Part shown: in pieces, positions 8,152-15,685 of the stretch
Layout: every line of letters starts with the position of its first letter
Position numbering within the stretch: position 1 is the stretch's first letter
Source of the DNA: Elstera sp043721315
GTDB taxonomy: Bacteria; Pseudomonadota; Alphaproteobacteria; Elsterales; Elsteraceae
Reading direction: 5' to 3'
DNA length: 64,000 nucleotides
Assembly (NCBI GenBank): GCA_043721315.1
Contig: JAYSQZ010000036.1
Location: forward strand, 1-64,000
Made by a program: the position numbers and the translations under genes
The notes under the pieces: generated by a model
What the model was told of the DNA's origin: nothing
What the model saw: only the letters and a program-made list of their open reading frames with translations
The model's database searches: none

Positions 8152-8721
8152 ATGGCACGGGAAGATCGTCGGGATCGCGAGCGTCAGCCGCGTGAACGAG
8201 AAGAATCGGAACTGGTTGAAAAGCTGGTTGGTATCAATCGCGTCGCCAAAGTGGTGAAAGGGGGCCGTCGGTTCGGTTTCGCTGCTCTGGTCGTGGTTGG
8301 GGATGGTAAGGGCCGGGTTGGCCACGGATCGGGCAAGGCACGCGAAGTGCCGGAAGCCATCCGTAAGGCGACCGAGCAGGCAAAGCGCAGCATGGTTCGG
8401 GTGCCGTTGCGGGAAAACCGCACGCTGCATCACGATGCCAGTGGGCATTTCGGCGCAGGCCGCGTTGTTCTTCGGGCGGCAACTGCCGGTACCGGGATCA
8501 TCGCGGGTGGTCCGATGCGCGCGGTGTTTGAAGCGCTTGGCGTGCAAGATGTGGTCGCAAAGTCGCTGGGCACCTCCAATCCGCATAACATGATTAAGGC
8601 GACATTCGACGCCTTGTCCGGCACGGTATCGCCGCGCGCGGTTGCATCGCGTCGCGGTAAGAAGGTGGCAGACATCCTCGGCCGTCGCGATGGCGAAGCC
8701 GCCGCCGCGAAGGAAGTGTAA
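8152..8721 (+). CDS. rpsE: 30S ribosomal protein S5
   Basis: S5 acts in decoding accuracy and lies at the mRNA entry site. The 189-residue protein has a charged N-terminal extension, then VEKLVGINRVAKVVKGGRRF with the double-stranded RNA-binding-like fold, VGHGSGKAREVPEAIRKA, and the C-terminal GTSNPHNMIKATFDAL. Length matches alphaproteobacterial S5 proteins. Confidence 0.98.
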   Translation: MAREDRRDRERQPREREESELVEKLVGINRVAKVVKGGRRFGFAALVVVGDGKGRVGHGSGKAREVPEAIRKATEQAKRSMVRVPLRENRTLHHDASGHFGAGRVVLRAATAGTGIIAGGPMRAVFEALGVQDVVAKSLGTSNPHNMIKATFDALSGTVSPRAVASRRGKKVADILGRRDGEAAAAKEV

Positions 8722-8725
8722 GATC

Positions 8726-8935
8726 ATGACTGAAACCGTTAAAGAAGCTGCGGGTAAGACTGTAAAGGTCACCCAGATCGGCAGCCCGATCGGTCGTGAA
8801 GCCTATCAGCGGGATACGCTGAAGGGGCTTGGTCTTAACAAGCTGCATCGGAGCCGCGTTCTGGAGGATACTCCGGCGGTGCGCGGAATGATCCGTACGG
8901 TGCAGCATCTGGTGAAGGTCGATGACCCGGCGTAA
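8726..8935 (+). CDS. rpmD: 50S ribosomal protein L30
   Basis: A 69-residue protein whose core is VKVTQIGSPIGREAYQRDTL followed by GLGLNKLHRSRVLEDTPAVRG and a final MIRTVQHLVKV, as in bacterial L30. It has about ten extra N-terminal residues compared with E. coli. The ATG at 8726 sits five bases after the rpsE stop; the same frame stays open upstream but that part is inside rpsE. A terminator-like hairpin follows it. Confidence 0.95.
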   Translation: MTETVKEAAGKTVKVTQIGSPIGREAYQRDTLKGLGLNKLHRSRVLEDTPAVRGMIRTVQHLVKVDDPA

Positions 8936-8957
8936 CCCGTAAGGGAACGCTTGGTTA

Positions 8958-8986
8958 GGCGGGGTGCCAGCATCCCGCCCCTTTTT
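8958..8986 (+). terminator. Intrinsic-terminator-like hairpin between rpmD and rplO
   Basis: GGCGGGGTGC (8958-8967) pairs with GCATCCCGCC (8970-8979), with one G-U pair and a two-base CA turn, and is followed by CC and TTTTT (8982-8986). The structure is as strong as a normal terminator, yet it lies inside the spc operon, 15 bases before the rplO start. It may attenuate the distal genes. Confidence 0.65.
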
Positions 8987-9000
8987 CCGAGGAGAACACC

Positions 9001-9477
9001 ATGAAACTCAACGAAATCCGGGACAATGAAGGCGCGCGTAAGCGCCGGATGCGTGTCGGTCGCGGTATCGGCTCTGGCAAGGGCAAGACCTCGGGCAGCG
9101 GCGTGAAGGGGCAAAAGTCCCGCACCGGCGTGGCCATTGGTGGTTTTGAAGGCGGTCAGATGCCCCTCTATCGGCGTCTGCCGAAGCGCGGCTTCACTAA
9201 TATTTTCCGCAAGACGTTCCAGGTCATCAACGTAGGCTCGATTCAAAAAGCCATTGATGAGGGTCGTTTGCCTGCCGATCAAACCATCACAGGGGCCATT
9301 TTGGCCGCTGCTGGTCTCATCCGCATTGCCGATGCGCCCACGCGCTTGCTGGCGAAAGGCGATCTGACGGTAAAGCTGACCATCGAACTCGATGCAGCCA
9401 GCCCGGCTGCCGTTGCGGCAGTGGAAAAGGCGGGCGGCGCAGTCGTTCTGCCGGCTCCGGCTGCGGCAAAAGTTTAG
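9001..9477 (+). CDS. rplO: 50S ribosomal protein L15
   Basis: L15 is a late-assembly 50S protein. The 158-residue product has the glycine- and lysine-rich N-terminal RVGRGIGSGKGKTSGSGVKG, then GFEGGQMPLYRRLPKRGF, and an Ala-rich C-terminus. A GAGGAG ribosome binding site lies 8 bases before the ATG. Unusually, terminator-like hairpins lie both just before (8958-8986) and just after (9486-9531) this gene. Confidence 0.98.
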   Translation: MKLNEIRDNEGARKRRMRVGRGIGSGKGKTSGSGVKGQKSRTGVAIGGFEGGQMPLYRRLPKRGFTNIFRKTFQVINVGSIQKAIDEGRLPADQTITGAILAAAGLIRIADAPTRLLAKGDLTVKLTIELDAASPAAVAAVEKAGGAVVLPAPAAAKV

Positions 9478-9485
9478 TTTATTTC

Positions 9486-9531
9486 TTAGAGCATCTTCGG
9501 TTTCCGTAGATGCTCTAAGATGTTGTTTTTT
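9486..9531 (+). terminator. Terminator-like hairpin between rplO and secY
   Basis: TTAGAGCATCT (9486-9496) pairs perfectly with AGATGCTCTAA (9508-9518). Inside the loop, CGG and CCG can extend the stem past a T-T mismatch. A run of seven to eight T residues follows at 9525-9532. It lies 9 bases after the rplO stop and about 70 bases before secY, so it could terminate or attenuate transcription into secY. Confidence 0.65.
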
Positions 9532-9532
9532 T

Positions 9533-9577
9533 AGCAAATGCGTCGTTGCGGATGGTTCCATCTGCTCGGGGTTTGCT
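9533..9577 (+). repeat. Small hairpin repeat, copy 1 (upstream of secY)
   Basis: A ~45-base element with outer stem AGCAAA (9533-9538) / TTTGCT (9572-9577) and inner stem GCGGATGG (9548-9555) / CCATCTGC (9558-9565). A second copy with the same layout lies at 17373-17415 before rluC. The two share GCAAATGCGTCGT, CTGCTCGGG and TTTGCT, and the inner stems differ by paired substitutions. Function unknown. Confidence 0.7.
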
Positions 9578-9602
9578 CTAACGGCTGGCGGTTTATAACC
9601 TG

Positions 9603-10955
9603 ATGGCATCTGCTGCAGAACAACTCGCTGCAAATATCAACTTCAGCGCTTTTTCTAAGGCGACTGAGCTGAAGTCGCGCATTTGGTTTACGTTGGCCGC
9701 ACTCGTTGTGTACAGGCTGGGGACTTATATCCCCTTGCCGGGCATTGACCCGTTGGTTCTGAGTGAAATTTTCAAACAGAATGCGGGCGGTATTTTAGGG
9801 ATGTTTGACATGTTGGCAGGCGGCGCGCTCGGTCGGATGACCGTTTTCGCCCTCAACATAATGCCGTATATCTCTGCCTCGATTATTGTTCAGTTGATGA
9901 CGGCGGTTAGTCCGCGCCTGGAAACCTTGAAAAAGGAAGGCGAGAGTGGCCGTAAAGTTCTCAATCAGTACACGCGTTATCTAACGGTGCTTCTCGCGAC
10001 CGGCCAAGCCTATGGCATGGCGATAGGGCTTGAGAGCTTCCAGGGACCGTCGGGATCGGCAGTGATTGATCCGGGCATGTTCTTCCGTATCACCGCAGTT
10101 ATCACGCTGGTGGGCGGGACTATGTTCGTGATGTGGCTTGGAGAGCAGATTACGGCGCGCGGTGTCGGTAACGGTATCTCGTTGATCATTTTCGCTGGTA
10201 TTGTCGCGAACTTGCCGAGCGCACTGGCGGGAACGCTGGAGTTGGGGCGGACGGGCGCGCTCTCGGCGGCCTTTATTATCCTTCTCTTGGGCTTAGTCGT
10301 TGGCGTTGTGCTCTTCATCGTCTTTATGGAGCGCGCTCAACGGCGCATCCTGATCCAATATCCGAAGCGCCAGCAGGGCAATAGGGTGTTCGGAGGTGAA
10401 TCGAGCCATCTGCCGCTTAAGCTCAATACCGCAGGTGTGATTCCGCCAATCTTTGCAAGCTCGCTGCTGCTGCTGCCGAGTACGATTGTGGGTTTCTCTG
10501 GTCAAGCAGCAACCGATCTTCCGCCGGTGTTGCGCTGGATCGGCGACAATCTTGCTCACGGCGCGCCGCTTTATCTTGCTCTCTACATCGGCATGATCTT
10601 GTTTTTCTCGTTCTTCTACACTGCCATCGTGTTCAACCCGGTGGAAACGGCAGATAACTTGAAGAAGCATGGCGGTTTCATTCCCGGCATTAGGCCAGGC
10701 AAGAATACTGCCGACCATCTCGACCATGTTTTGACACGGTTGACGGTGCTAGGGGCGCTCTACATCGCGGCAATTTGCGCTCTTCCAGAAATCCTCATCT
10801 CGCAGTATTCGGTGCCCTTCTACTTCGGCGGAACAAGCCTGCTCATCGTCGTTACGGTAACGATTGATACGGTGGCTCAGGTCCATTCGCATTTGGTAGC
10901 GCATCAATACGAAGGCCTTATCAAAAAGGCCAAACTGCGAGGGAGGCGTGGATGA
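9603..10955 (+). CDS. secY: Protein translocase subunit SecY
   Basis: SecY forms the protein-conducting channel of the Sec translocon in the inner membrane. The 450-residue protein has ten predicted membrane segments. Recognisable segments are FTLAALVVYRLGTYIPLPGI in TM1, NIMPYISASIIVQL in TM2, and the cytoplasmic loop RRILIQYPKR. It is the last protein of the spc operon. Its TGA stop overlaps the adk start. Confidence 0.98.
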   Translation: MASAAEQLAANINFSAFSKATELKSRIWFTLAALVVYRLGTYIPLPGIDPLVLSEIFKQNAGGILGMFDMLAGGALGRMTVFALNIMPYISASIIVQLMTAVSPRLETLKKEGESGRKVLNQYTRYLTVLLATGQAYGMAIGLESFQGPSGSAVIDPGMFFRITAVITLVGGTMFVMWLGEQITARGVGNGISLIIFAGIVANLPSALAGTLELGRTGALSAAFIILLLGLVVGVVLFIVFMERAQRRILIQYPKRQQGNRVFGGESSHLPLKLNTAGVIPPIFASSLLLLPSTIVGFSGQAATDLPPVLRWIGDNLAHGAPLYLALYIGMILFFSFFYTAIVFNPVETADNLKKHGGFIPGIRPGKNTADHLDHVLTRLTVLGALYIAAICALPEILISQYSVPFYFGGTSLLIVVTVTIDTVAQVHSHLVAHQYEGLIKKAKLRGRRG

Positions 10956-11608
10956 ACATAATTCTGTTGGGGCCACCGGGTGCTGGTAAAGGCACACAGG
11001 CACGGTATCTACAGGATACGCACGGTCTGGTACAGCTTTCCACGGGCGACATGTTGCGCGCAGTGGTGGCCTCGGGCAGTGAGCTAGGGCAGGAAGCCAA
11101 GCGGGTGATGGCGGCGGGGCAGTTGATGCCCGATACGCTCATGATCGATATGATCGCTGAGCGCGTCGCCCAGCCGGATTGCGTGAAGGGCTTCATTCTG
11201 GATGGGTTCCCGCGTACGGTGGCGCAGGCCGAAGGGCTGGATGCGATGCTGGTCGCGAGGGGCTTAAAGCTCGATCACGTTATCGAAATGCGGGTAGACG
11301 AGGCGGCGCTAACCGAGCGCATCACAGGCCGCTACACCTGCAAGAACTGTGGTACGGGGTATCACGATGTGTTTAAGCAGCCCAAGGTCGCAGACATCTG
11401 TGATAGCTGTGGAAGCACCGAATTTATACGTCGTGCGGATGATACGGTTGATGCCGTTTCTGCGCGATTGAAAGTGTATCGCGATCAGACAACGCCGATC
11501 CTGCCATACTATCGGGACCGGGGTGTTTTGCGGACGATTGACGGAATGGCGGACATCGCCGACGTAACGCACTCGGTTGAAGAGGTTCTTCAGTCGGGTA
11601 AAGTTTGA
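10952..11608 (+). CDS. adk: Adenylate kinase
   Basis: Adk converts ATP and AMP to two ADP in the cytoplasm. The 218-residue, long-LID form begins MNIILLGPPGAGKGTQA with its P-loop, followed by STGDMLR and FILDGFPRT for AMP binding. The LID has four cysteines in two pairs, CKNCG and CDSCG, so it probably binds zinc structurally. Linkage to secY by a four-base overlap is the classical arrangement. Confidence 0.98.
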   Translation: MNIILLGPPGAGKGTQARYLQDTHGLVQLSTGDMLRAVVASGSELGQEAKRVMAAGQLMPDTLMIDMIAERVAQPDCVKGFILDGFPRTVAQAEGLDAMLVARGLKLDHVIEMRVDEAALTERITGRYTCKNCGTGYHDVFKQPKVADICDSCGSTEFIRRADDTVDAVSARLKVYRDQTTPILPYYRDRGVLRTIDGMADIADVTHSVEEVLQSGKV

Positions 11609-11613
11609 ATGGA

Positions 11614-11641
11614 TTGACTCTTAAGTCTGTCCGCCTATAAT
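11614..11641 (+). promoter_or_regulatory. Sigma70-type promoter of the rpsM-rplQ (alpha) operon
   Basis: TTGACT (11614-11619) and TATAAT (11636-11641) are separated by 16 bases, a near-consensus housekeeping promoter. It lies in the 106-base gap between adk and rpsM and points at rpsM. The predicted transcript would start near 11648. The 8-base inverted repeat TGTCCGCC (11628-11635) / GGCGGACA (11676-11683) spans the -10 region and may be chance. Confidence 0.75.
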
Positions 11642-11714
11642 GCGCCCCCTCAATTGGACGGTGTTTGATAGGGTCGGCGGACAAGCGTCAACCCTCTTTT
11701 TAAGGAGTTAAAGC

Positions 11715-12083
11715 GTGGCGCGCATCGCAGGCGTGAACATTCCGACGCAGAAGCGCGTGGAGATTGGCCTTACCTATATTTTCGGCATTGGCCGTAAGAC
11801 CTCCCACGACATTTGCGTCCAACTCGGTTTTGCACCTGAACGCCGGGTGCATCAGCTAAACGACGACGAAGTTCTTCGTATTCGTGAACTGATTGACCGG
11901 GATCATACGGTGGAAGGGGATCTGCGTCGTCGGGTCGCCATGCAGATTAAGCGGCTGATGGATCTCGGCTGCTACCGTGGTCTGCGCCATCGCAAAGGGC
12001 TGCCGGTACGGGGTCAACGGACCCATACCAATGCCCGTACGCGCAAGGGCAAGGCAAAGCCGATCGCCGGTAAGAAGAAGTAA
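11715..12083 (+). CDS. rpsM: 30S ribosomal protein S13
   Basis: S13 forms intersubunit bridges from the 30S head. The 122-residue protein begins MARIAGVNIPTQKRVEIGL, has the helix-two-turn-helix segment YIFGIGRKTSHDIC, and ends with GLRHRKGLPVRGQRTHTNAR. The start is GTG behind a strong TAAGGAG. It heads the alpha operon under its own promoter. Confidence 0.98.
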   Translation: MARIAGVNIPTQKRVEIGLTYIFGIGRKTSHDICVQLGFAPERRVHQLNDDEVLRIRELIDRDHTVEGDLRRRVAMQIKRLMDLGCYRGLRHRKGLPVRGQRTHTNARTRKGKAKPIAGKKK

Positions 12084-12095
12084 GGATAAAGGTTT

Positions 12096-12488
12096 ATGGC
12101 CAAGGCTCCTGCTACGCGCATTCGCCGCCGCGAGCGCAAGAACATTACGTCGGGTGTGGCACACGTTAACTCGACGTTTAACAACACCATGATCACCATC
12201 ACCGATGCACAGGGCAACGTGATTGCTTGGTCGTCTTCGGGCACGAAGGGTTTCAAGGGGAGCCGTAAATCGACTCCCTATGCCGCTCAGATGGCCGCTG
12301 AGGATGCTGGTCGCAAGGCGATGGAACATGGTATGCGTACGCTGGAAGTCGAAGTGAAGGGGCCGGGCGCTGGCCGTGAATCGGCGCTTCGCGCTTTGCA
12401 GTCCGTGGGTTTTGCCGTGACATCCATCCGCGATGTCACGTCGATCCCCCACAATGGTTGCCGTCCGCCGAAGCGGCGCCGCGTCTGA
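12096..12488 (+). CDS. rpsK: 30S ribosomal protein S11
   Basis: S11 lies on the 30S platform and contacts the Shine-Dalgarno helix. The 130-residue protein carries NITSGVAHVNSTFNNTMITI, GFKGSRKSTPYAAQMAAEDA, and the invariant C-terminus DVTSIPHNGCRPPKRRRV. No rpsD gene follows it, as is usual in Alphaproteobacteria. Confidence 0.98.
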   Translation: MAKAPATRIRRRERKNITSGVAHVNSTFNNTMITITDAQGNVIAWSSSGTKGFKGSRKSTPYAAQMAAEDAGRKAMEHGMRTLEVEVKGPGAGRESALRALQSVGFAVTSIRDVTSIPHNGCRPPKRRRV

Positions 12489-12503
12489 TTTTGCGGGTCA
12501 ACC

Positions 12504-12542
12504 GGCCTGCCCGTATCCGGGAGTAATCCGGTGCGGCGGGCC
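12504..12542 (+). other. Hairpin between rpsK and rpoA
   Basis: GGCCTGCC (12504-12511) pairs with GGCGGGCC (12535-12542) with one G-U pair, and the loop holds two CCGG copies. No T-run follows, so it is not a standard terminator. It occupies the 143-base gap before the rpoA start and could be an mRNA-processing or stability element. This is inference from base pairing only. Confidence 0.4.
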
Positions 12543-12631
12543 TGTTCTCGTTGTCGGGCGTCTGCGACTGGGGTAATAACGCTCCATCGTTGGCATTGGT
12601 TGGCGTGATAGCACACAAGGGAAATCGTCCC

Positions 12632-13648
12632 GTGATCCAGAAAAATTGGCAGGGCTTGATTAAGCCGAACAAGCTGAGCGTCGAGGCTGGCGACGATCCG
12701 GCGCGCGTTGCGACGGCAGTTGCCGACCCGCTGGAGCGCGGCCTGGGGTTGACGCTGGGGAACGCGCTGCGGCGCATTCTGCTGTCGTCGCTGCAAGGCG
12801 CGGCGGTAACGTCTATTCATATCGACGGCGTGCTGCACGAGTTTTCGTCGGTGCCGGGCGTGCGCGAAGACGTGACGGACATTGTTCTGAACGTGAAGGC
12901 GCTGGCGCTGCGGATGCACTCGGAAGAGGGCAAGCGCGTGCGGTTGCGGGCTACCGGCCCTTGCGCTGTTACGGCAGGTATGATCGAAACCGGCGCAGAT
13001 ATTGAAGTGATGAACCCTGATCTGGTGATTTGTCACCTGGATGCGGGCGCAAAGCTGTCGATGGAAATGTCGGTCAGTCGCGGTAAGGGCTACGTGCCTG
13101 CGTCGTTGAACCGTCCAGAAGATGCGCCGATTGGTCTTATTCCGGTCGATGCCTTGTTCTCTCCGGTCCGCAAAGTCAGCTACAAGGTGGAAAACACCCG
13201 CGTTGGCCAGCAGACCGATTACGACAAGCTGTCGATGCGGATTGAAACCAATGGCGCGGTAACGCCGGAAGATGCGGTTGCGCTGGCAGCCCGTATTCTT
13301 CAGGATCAGCTTGCGCTGTTCATCAATTTTGAAGAGCCGCAGGCCCCTGCCGAGGAAGATCGTGCCAACGATCTGCCGTTCAACAAGAATTTGCTGCGTA
13401 AGGTGGACGAGCTGGAACTTTCGGTTCGTTCGGCCAACTGCCTCAAGAACGACAATATCGTTTATATTGGCGATCTTGTGCAGAAGACCGAAGCAGAAAT
13501 GCTGCGTACGCCGAATTTTGGCCGGAAGTCGTTGAACGAAATCAAGGAAGTGCTGGCACAGATGGGCCTGCATCTTGGTCTCGAAATCCCCGGCTGGCCG
13601 CCGGAAAATATCGAAGAACTGGCAAAACGGCTCGAAGAGCCTTATTGA
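12632..13648 (+). CDS. rpoA: DNA-directed RNA polymerase subunit alpha
   Basis: RpoA dimerises to nucleate RNA polymerase and binds UP elements and activators. The chosen GTG start gives 338 residues, the normal length; the frame is open about 27 codons further upstream but without homology. The N-terminal domain (about residues 1-235) shows LGLTLGNALRRILLSSLQGAA, and the C-terminal domain (about 250-320) shows LSVRSANCLKNDNIVYIGDL and GRKSLNEIKEVL. Confidence 0.97.
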   Translation: MIQKNWQGLIKPNKLSVEAGDDPARVATAVADPLERGLGLTLGNALRRILLSSLQGAAVTSIHIDGVLHEFSSVPGVREDVTDIVLNVKALALRMHSEEGKRVRLRATGPCAVTAGMIETGADIEVMNPDLVICHLDAGAKLSMEMSVSRGKGYVPASLNRPEDAPIGLIPVDALFSPVRKVSYKVENTRVGQQTDYDKLSMRIETNGAVTPEDAVALAARILQDQLALFINFEEPQAPAEEDRANDLPFNKNLLRKVDELELSVRSANCLKNDNIVYIGDLVQKTEAEMLRTPNFGRKSLNEIKEVLAQMGLHLGLEIPGWPPENIEELAKRLEEPY

Positions 13649-13736
13649 TCAGTTATCCCAGGTTAACGGAAACCCCTGTCGCGCGGCGCTGGTGATCAGC
13701 CCCCCGCCGGTAGGTCCGCTGAAAAGGTAGAGAAAA

Positions 13737-14150
13737 ATGCGTCACGGTATGAGCGGTCGGAAACTGAACCGCACCAGCAGCCACCGCAAGGCCATGTTCG
13801 CGAATATGGCTGTGGCTCTGATTAAGCACGAGCAGATCACCACGACCTTGCCGAAGGCAAAGGATCTGCGCCCGATCGTCGAAAAGCTGATCACGCTCGG
13901 CAAGCGCGGCGATCTGCACGCGCGCCGTCAGGCACTCGCAGTGCTGCAAGATGAAGTCGTGACGCGCAAGCTGTTCGATGCCATTGCCAAACGCTACGAT
14001 GCCCGTGCTGGTGGCTACACCCGCGTGTTGAAGGCCGGCTTCCGCTACGGCGATGCCGCTCCGATGGCCGTGATCGAACTGGTTGACCGCGATAAGGCCG
14101 CTAAGGGCCTCGATTCGGGTCAGATCTATGACGAAGAAGCTGCGGCGTAA
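13737..14150 (+). CDS. rplQ: 50S ribosomal protein L17
   Basis: L17 lies near the tunnel exit. The 137-residue protein starts MRHGMSGRKLNRTSSHRKAM and has the typical EQITTTLPKAKDLRPIVEKL segment; the C-terminal extension is short and acidic. It closes the alpha operon and is followed by an intrinsic terminator. Confidence 0.98.
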   Translation: MRHGMSGRKLNRTSSHRKAMFANMAVALIKHEQITTTLPKAKDLRPIVEKLITLGKRGDLHARRQALAVLQDEVVTRKLFDAIAKRYDARAGGYTRVLKAGFRYGDAAPMAVIELVDRDKAAKGLDSGQIYDEEAAA

Positions 14151-14178
14151 GCCTGCAACTTTCTGCGATGCGCGTATC

Positions 14179-14212
14179 AAAGGCGGCTCCTGCGGGGGGC
14201 CGCCTTTTCTTA
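14179..14212 (+). terminator. Intrinsic terminator of the ribosomal supercluster
   Basis: AAAGGCGGC (14179-14187) and GCCGCCTTT (14199-14207) form a 9-base stem around a GC-rich loop, with TTTTCTT running on. It lies 29 bases after the rplQ stop and ends the long ribosomal transcription unit. Confidence 0.85.
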
Positions 14213-14268
14213 TTACAGAGTTTTCTGGGTCGGCAGTTTCGCAGAGAGAGGGACGCAGGGTGGTAAAA

Positions 14269-15681
14269 ATGCTGAACCTACTCGCAATAATCGTAAGCGC
14301 GCTGCTGGCGATCCCGGCGGTCGCGCAAACCCCCCAACGCATCGTGCCGCAAAGCCGGGAGCAGGTCAGCCTGTCGTTCGCGCCAGTGGTGCGCCAAGCA
14401 GCGCCTGCCGTGGTGAATATCTACACGAAGAAGCGCGTGCGGGAGCAGGCGGCGCTATCGCCGTTGCTGAACGATCCGTTCTTCCGCCAATTCTTCGGCG
14501 ATCGGCTGCCGGTTGGCCCCAGTCGGGAGCGGGTGCAGAACTCGCTTGGGTCCGGTGTAATCTTGCGGGCCGATGGATTGGTGGTGACGAATTTTCACGT
14601 CATCAAAGACGCCGATGAAATCAGTGTGGTTCTGGCGGATCGGCGAGAGTTCGACGCCAAGCTGGTGCGCTCCGACGAGCGGGTTGATCTCGCGGTATTG
14701 AAGATTGATGCGGGCAAGGAGGTGCTGCCAACCCTGCAACTGCTCGATAGCGACCAAGTGCAGGTGGGGGATTTAGTGCTGGCTATCGGCAACCCCTTCG
14801 GTGTTGGGCAGACGGTAACGCAGGGCATTGTTTCGGCACTCGCGCGCACCAATACGGGGATTACGGACTATAATTTCTTCATTCAGACCGATGCCGCCAT
14901 CAACCCCGGCAACTCCGGCGGCGCGCTGGTAACGATGGACGGGCGACTGGCGGGCATCAATACCGCCATTTACTCGCGCTCGGGCGGCTCGATTGGCATT
15001 GGCTTTGCCATTCCGGCGAATATGGTGCGAACTGTATTGTCGGACGATGCGGCGCGCAACGGCAAGATCGTGCGCGCATGGTTCGGCGGCTCGGGCCAAC
15101 CGGTAACGCAGGATGTGGCCGCAAGCCTCGGCCTCACCCGGCCTTCGGGCGTGCTGATCGCGGACGTTCACCCAGACAGTCCTGCGGCCCAGGCCGGCAT
15201 TCGCGCGGGCGACGTGATTACCGCGTTCAATGGTAATGACGTGCCAGACCCGGAAGCCCTGCGCTTTCGCATCGCCACCCAACCAATTGGCGAAACGGCA
15301 ACCTTCACGCTGCTGCGCCGAGGGCAGACGCTGACCACGACCGCAAAGCTAATCGCCCCGCCGGAAACCCCGAAGCGCGAGATCACGCCCTTGAAAGGCC
15401 CGCAGCCGTTGGCGGGGGCGACGATTGCCAACCTCTCCCCGGCCTTGGTGGAAGAGCTTGGTATCTCCGGCCCGTCGCGCGGGGTGATCGTGGTGGACGT
15501 GGCACAAGGCAGTTCCGCCCGGCGGGTCGGCTTCCAGCCCGGCGATGTTCTGCAACAGGTGAATAGCACGCCGATTGCCAGTGTTGGCGATGCCGTGGCA
15601 GCGCTGGGGCGCGGGCAATCTTGGCGCATCACCATCAAGCGCGGCGATGAGGTGTTGACGGACACCTTCGGGAAGAAATAG
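14269..15681 (+). CDS. Do-family periplasmic serine endoprotease (DegP/MucD-like)
   Basis: A periplasmic quality-control protease. From ATG 14269 the protein has 470 residues with a signal peptide (MLNLLAIIVSALLAIPAVAQ), a trypsin-like domain with the triad His110 (TNFHVI), Asp140 (DLAVLKI) and Ser216 (GNSGGAL), then two PDZ domains (about residues 255-345 and 375-465, the first with GVLIADVHPDSPAAQAGIR). An in-frame GTG three codons upstream is an alternative start. It lies after the ribosomal terminator and 4 bases before rarA, so both are probably co-transcribed. Confidence 0.93.
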   Translation: MLNLLAIIVSALLAIPAVAQTPQRIVPQSREQVSLSFAPVVRQAAPAVVNIYTKKRVREQAALSPLLNDPFFRQFFGDRLPVGPSRERVQNSLGSGVILRADGLVVTNFHVIKDADEISVVLADRREFDAKLVRSDERVDLAVLKIDAGKEVLPTLQLLDSDQVQVGDLVLAIGNPFGVGQTVTQGIVSALARTNTGITDYNFFIQTDAAINPGNSGGALVTMDGRLAGINTAIYSRSGGSIGIGFAIPANMVRTVLSDDAARNGKIVRAWFGGSGQPVTQDVAASLGLTRPSGVLIADVHPDSPAAQAGIRAGDVITAFNGNDVPDPEALRFRIATQPIGETATFTLLRRGQTLTTTAKLIAPPETPKREITPLKGPQPLAGATIANLSPALVEELGISGPSRGVIVVDVAQGSSARRVGFQPGDVLQQVNSTPIASVGDAVAALGRGQSWRITIKRGDEVLTDTFGKK

Positions 15682-15685
15682 TGCC

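Noticed and set aside
12287..13573. 428-codon open frame on the minus strand opposite rpsK and rpoA
   Set aside because: Shadow of rpoA; amino acid composition is that of reversed coding DNA, rich in Arg, His and Gln.
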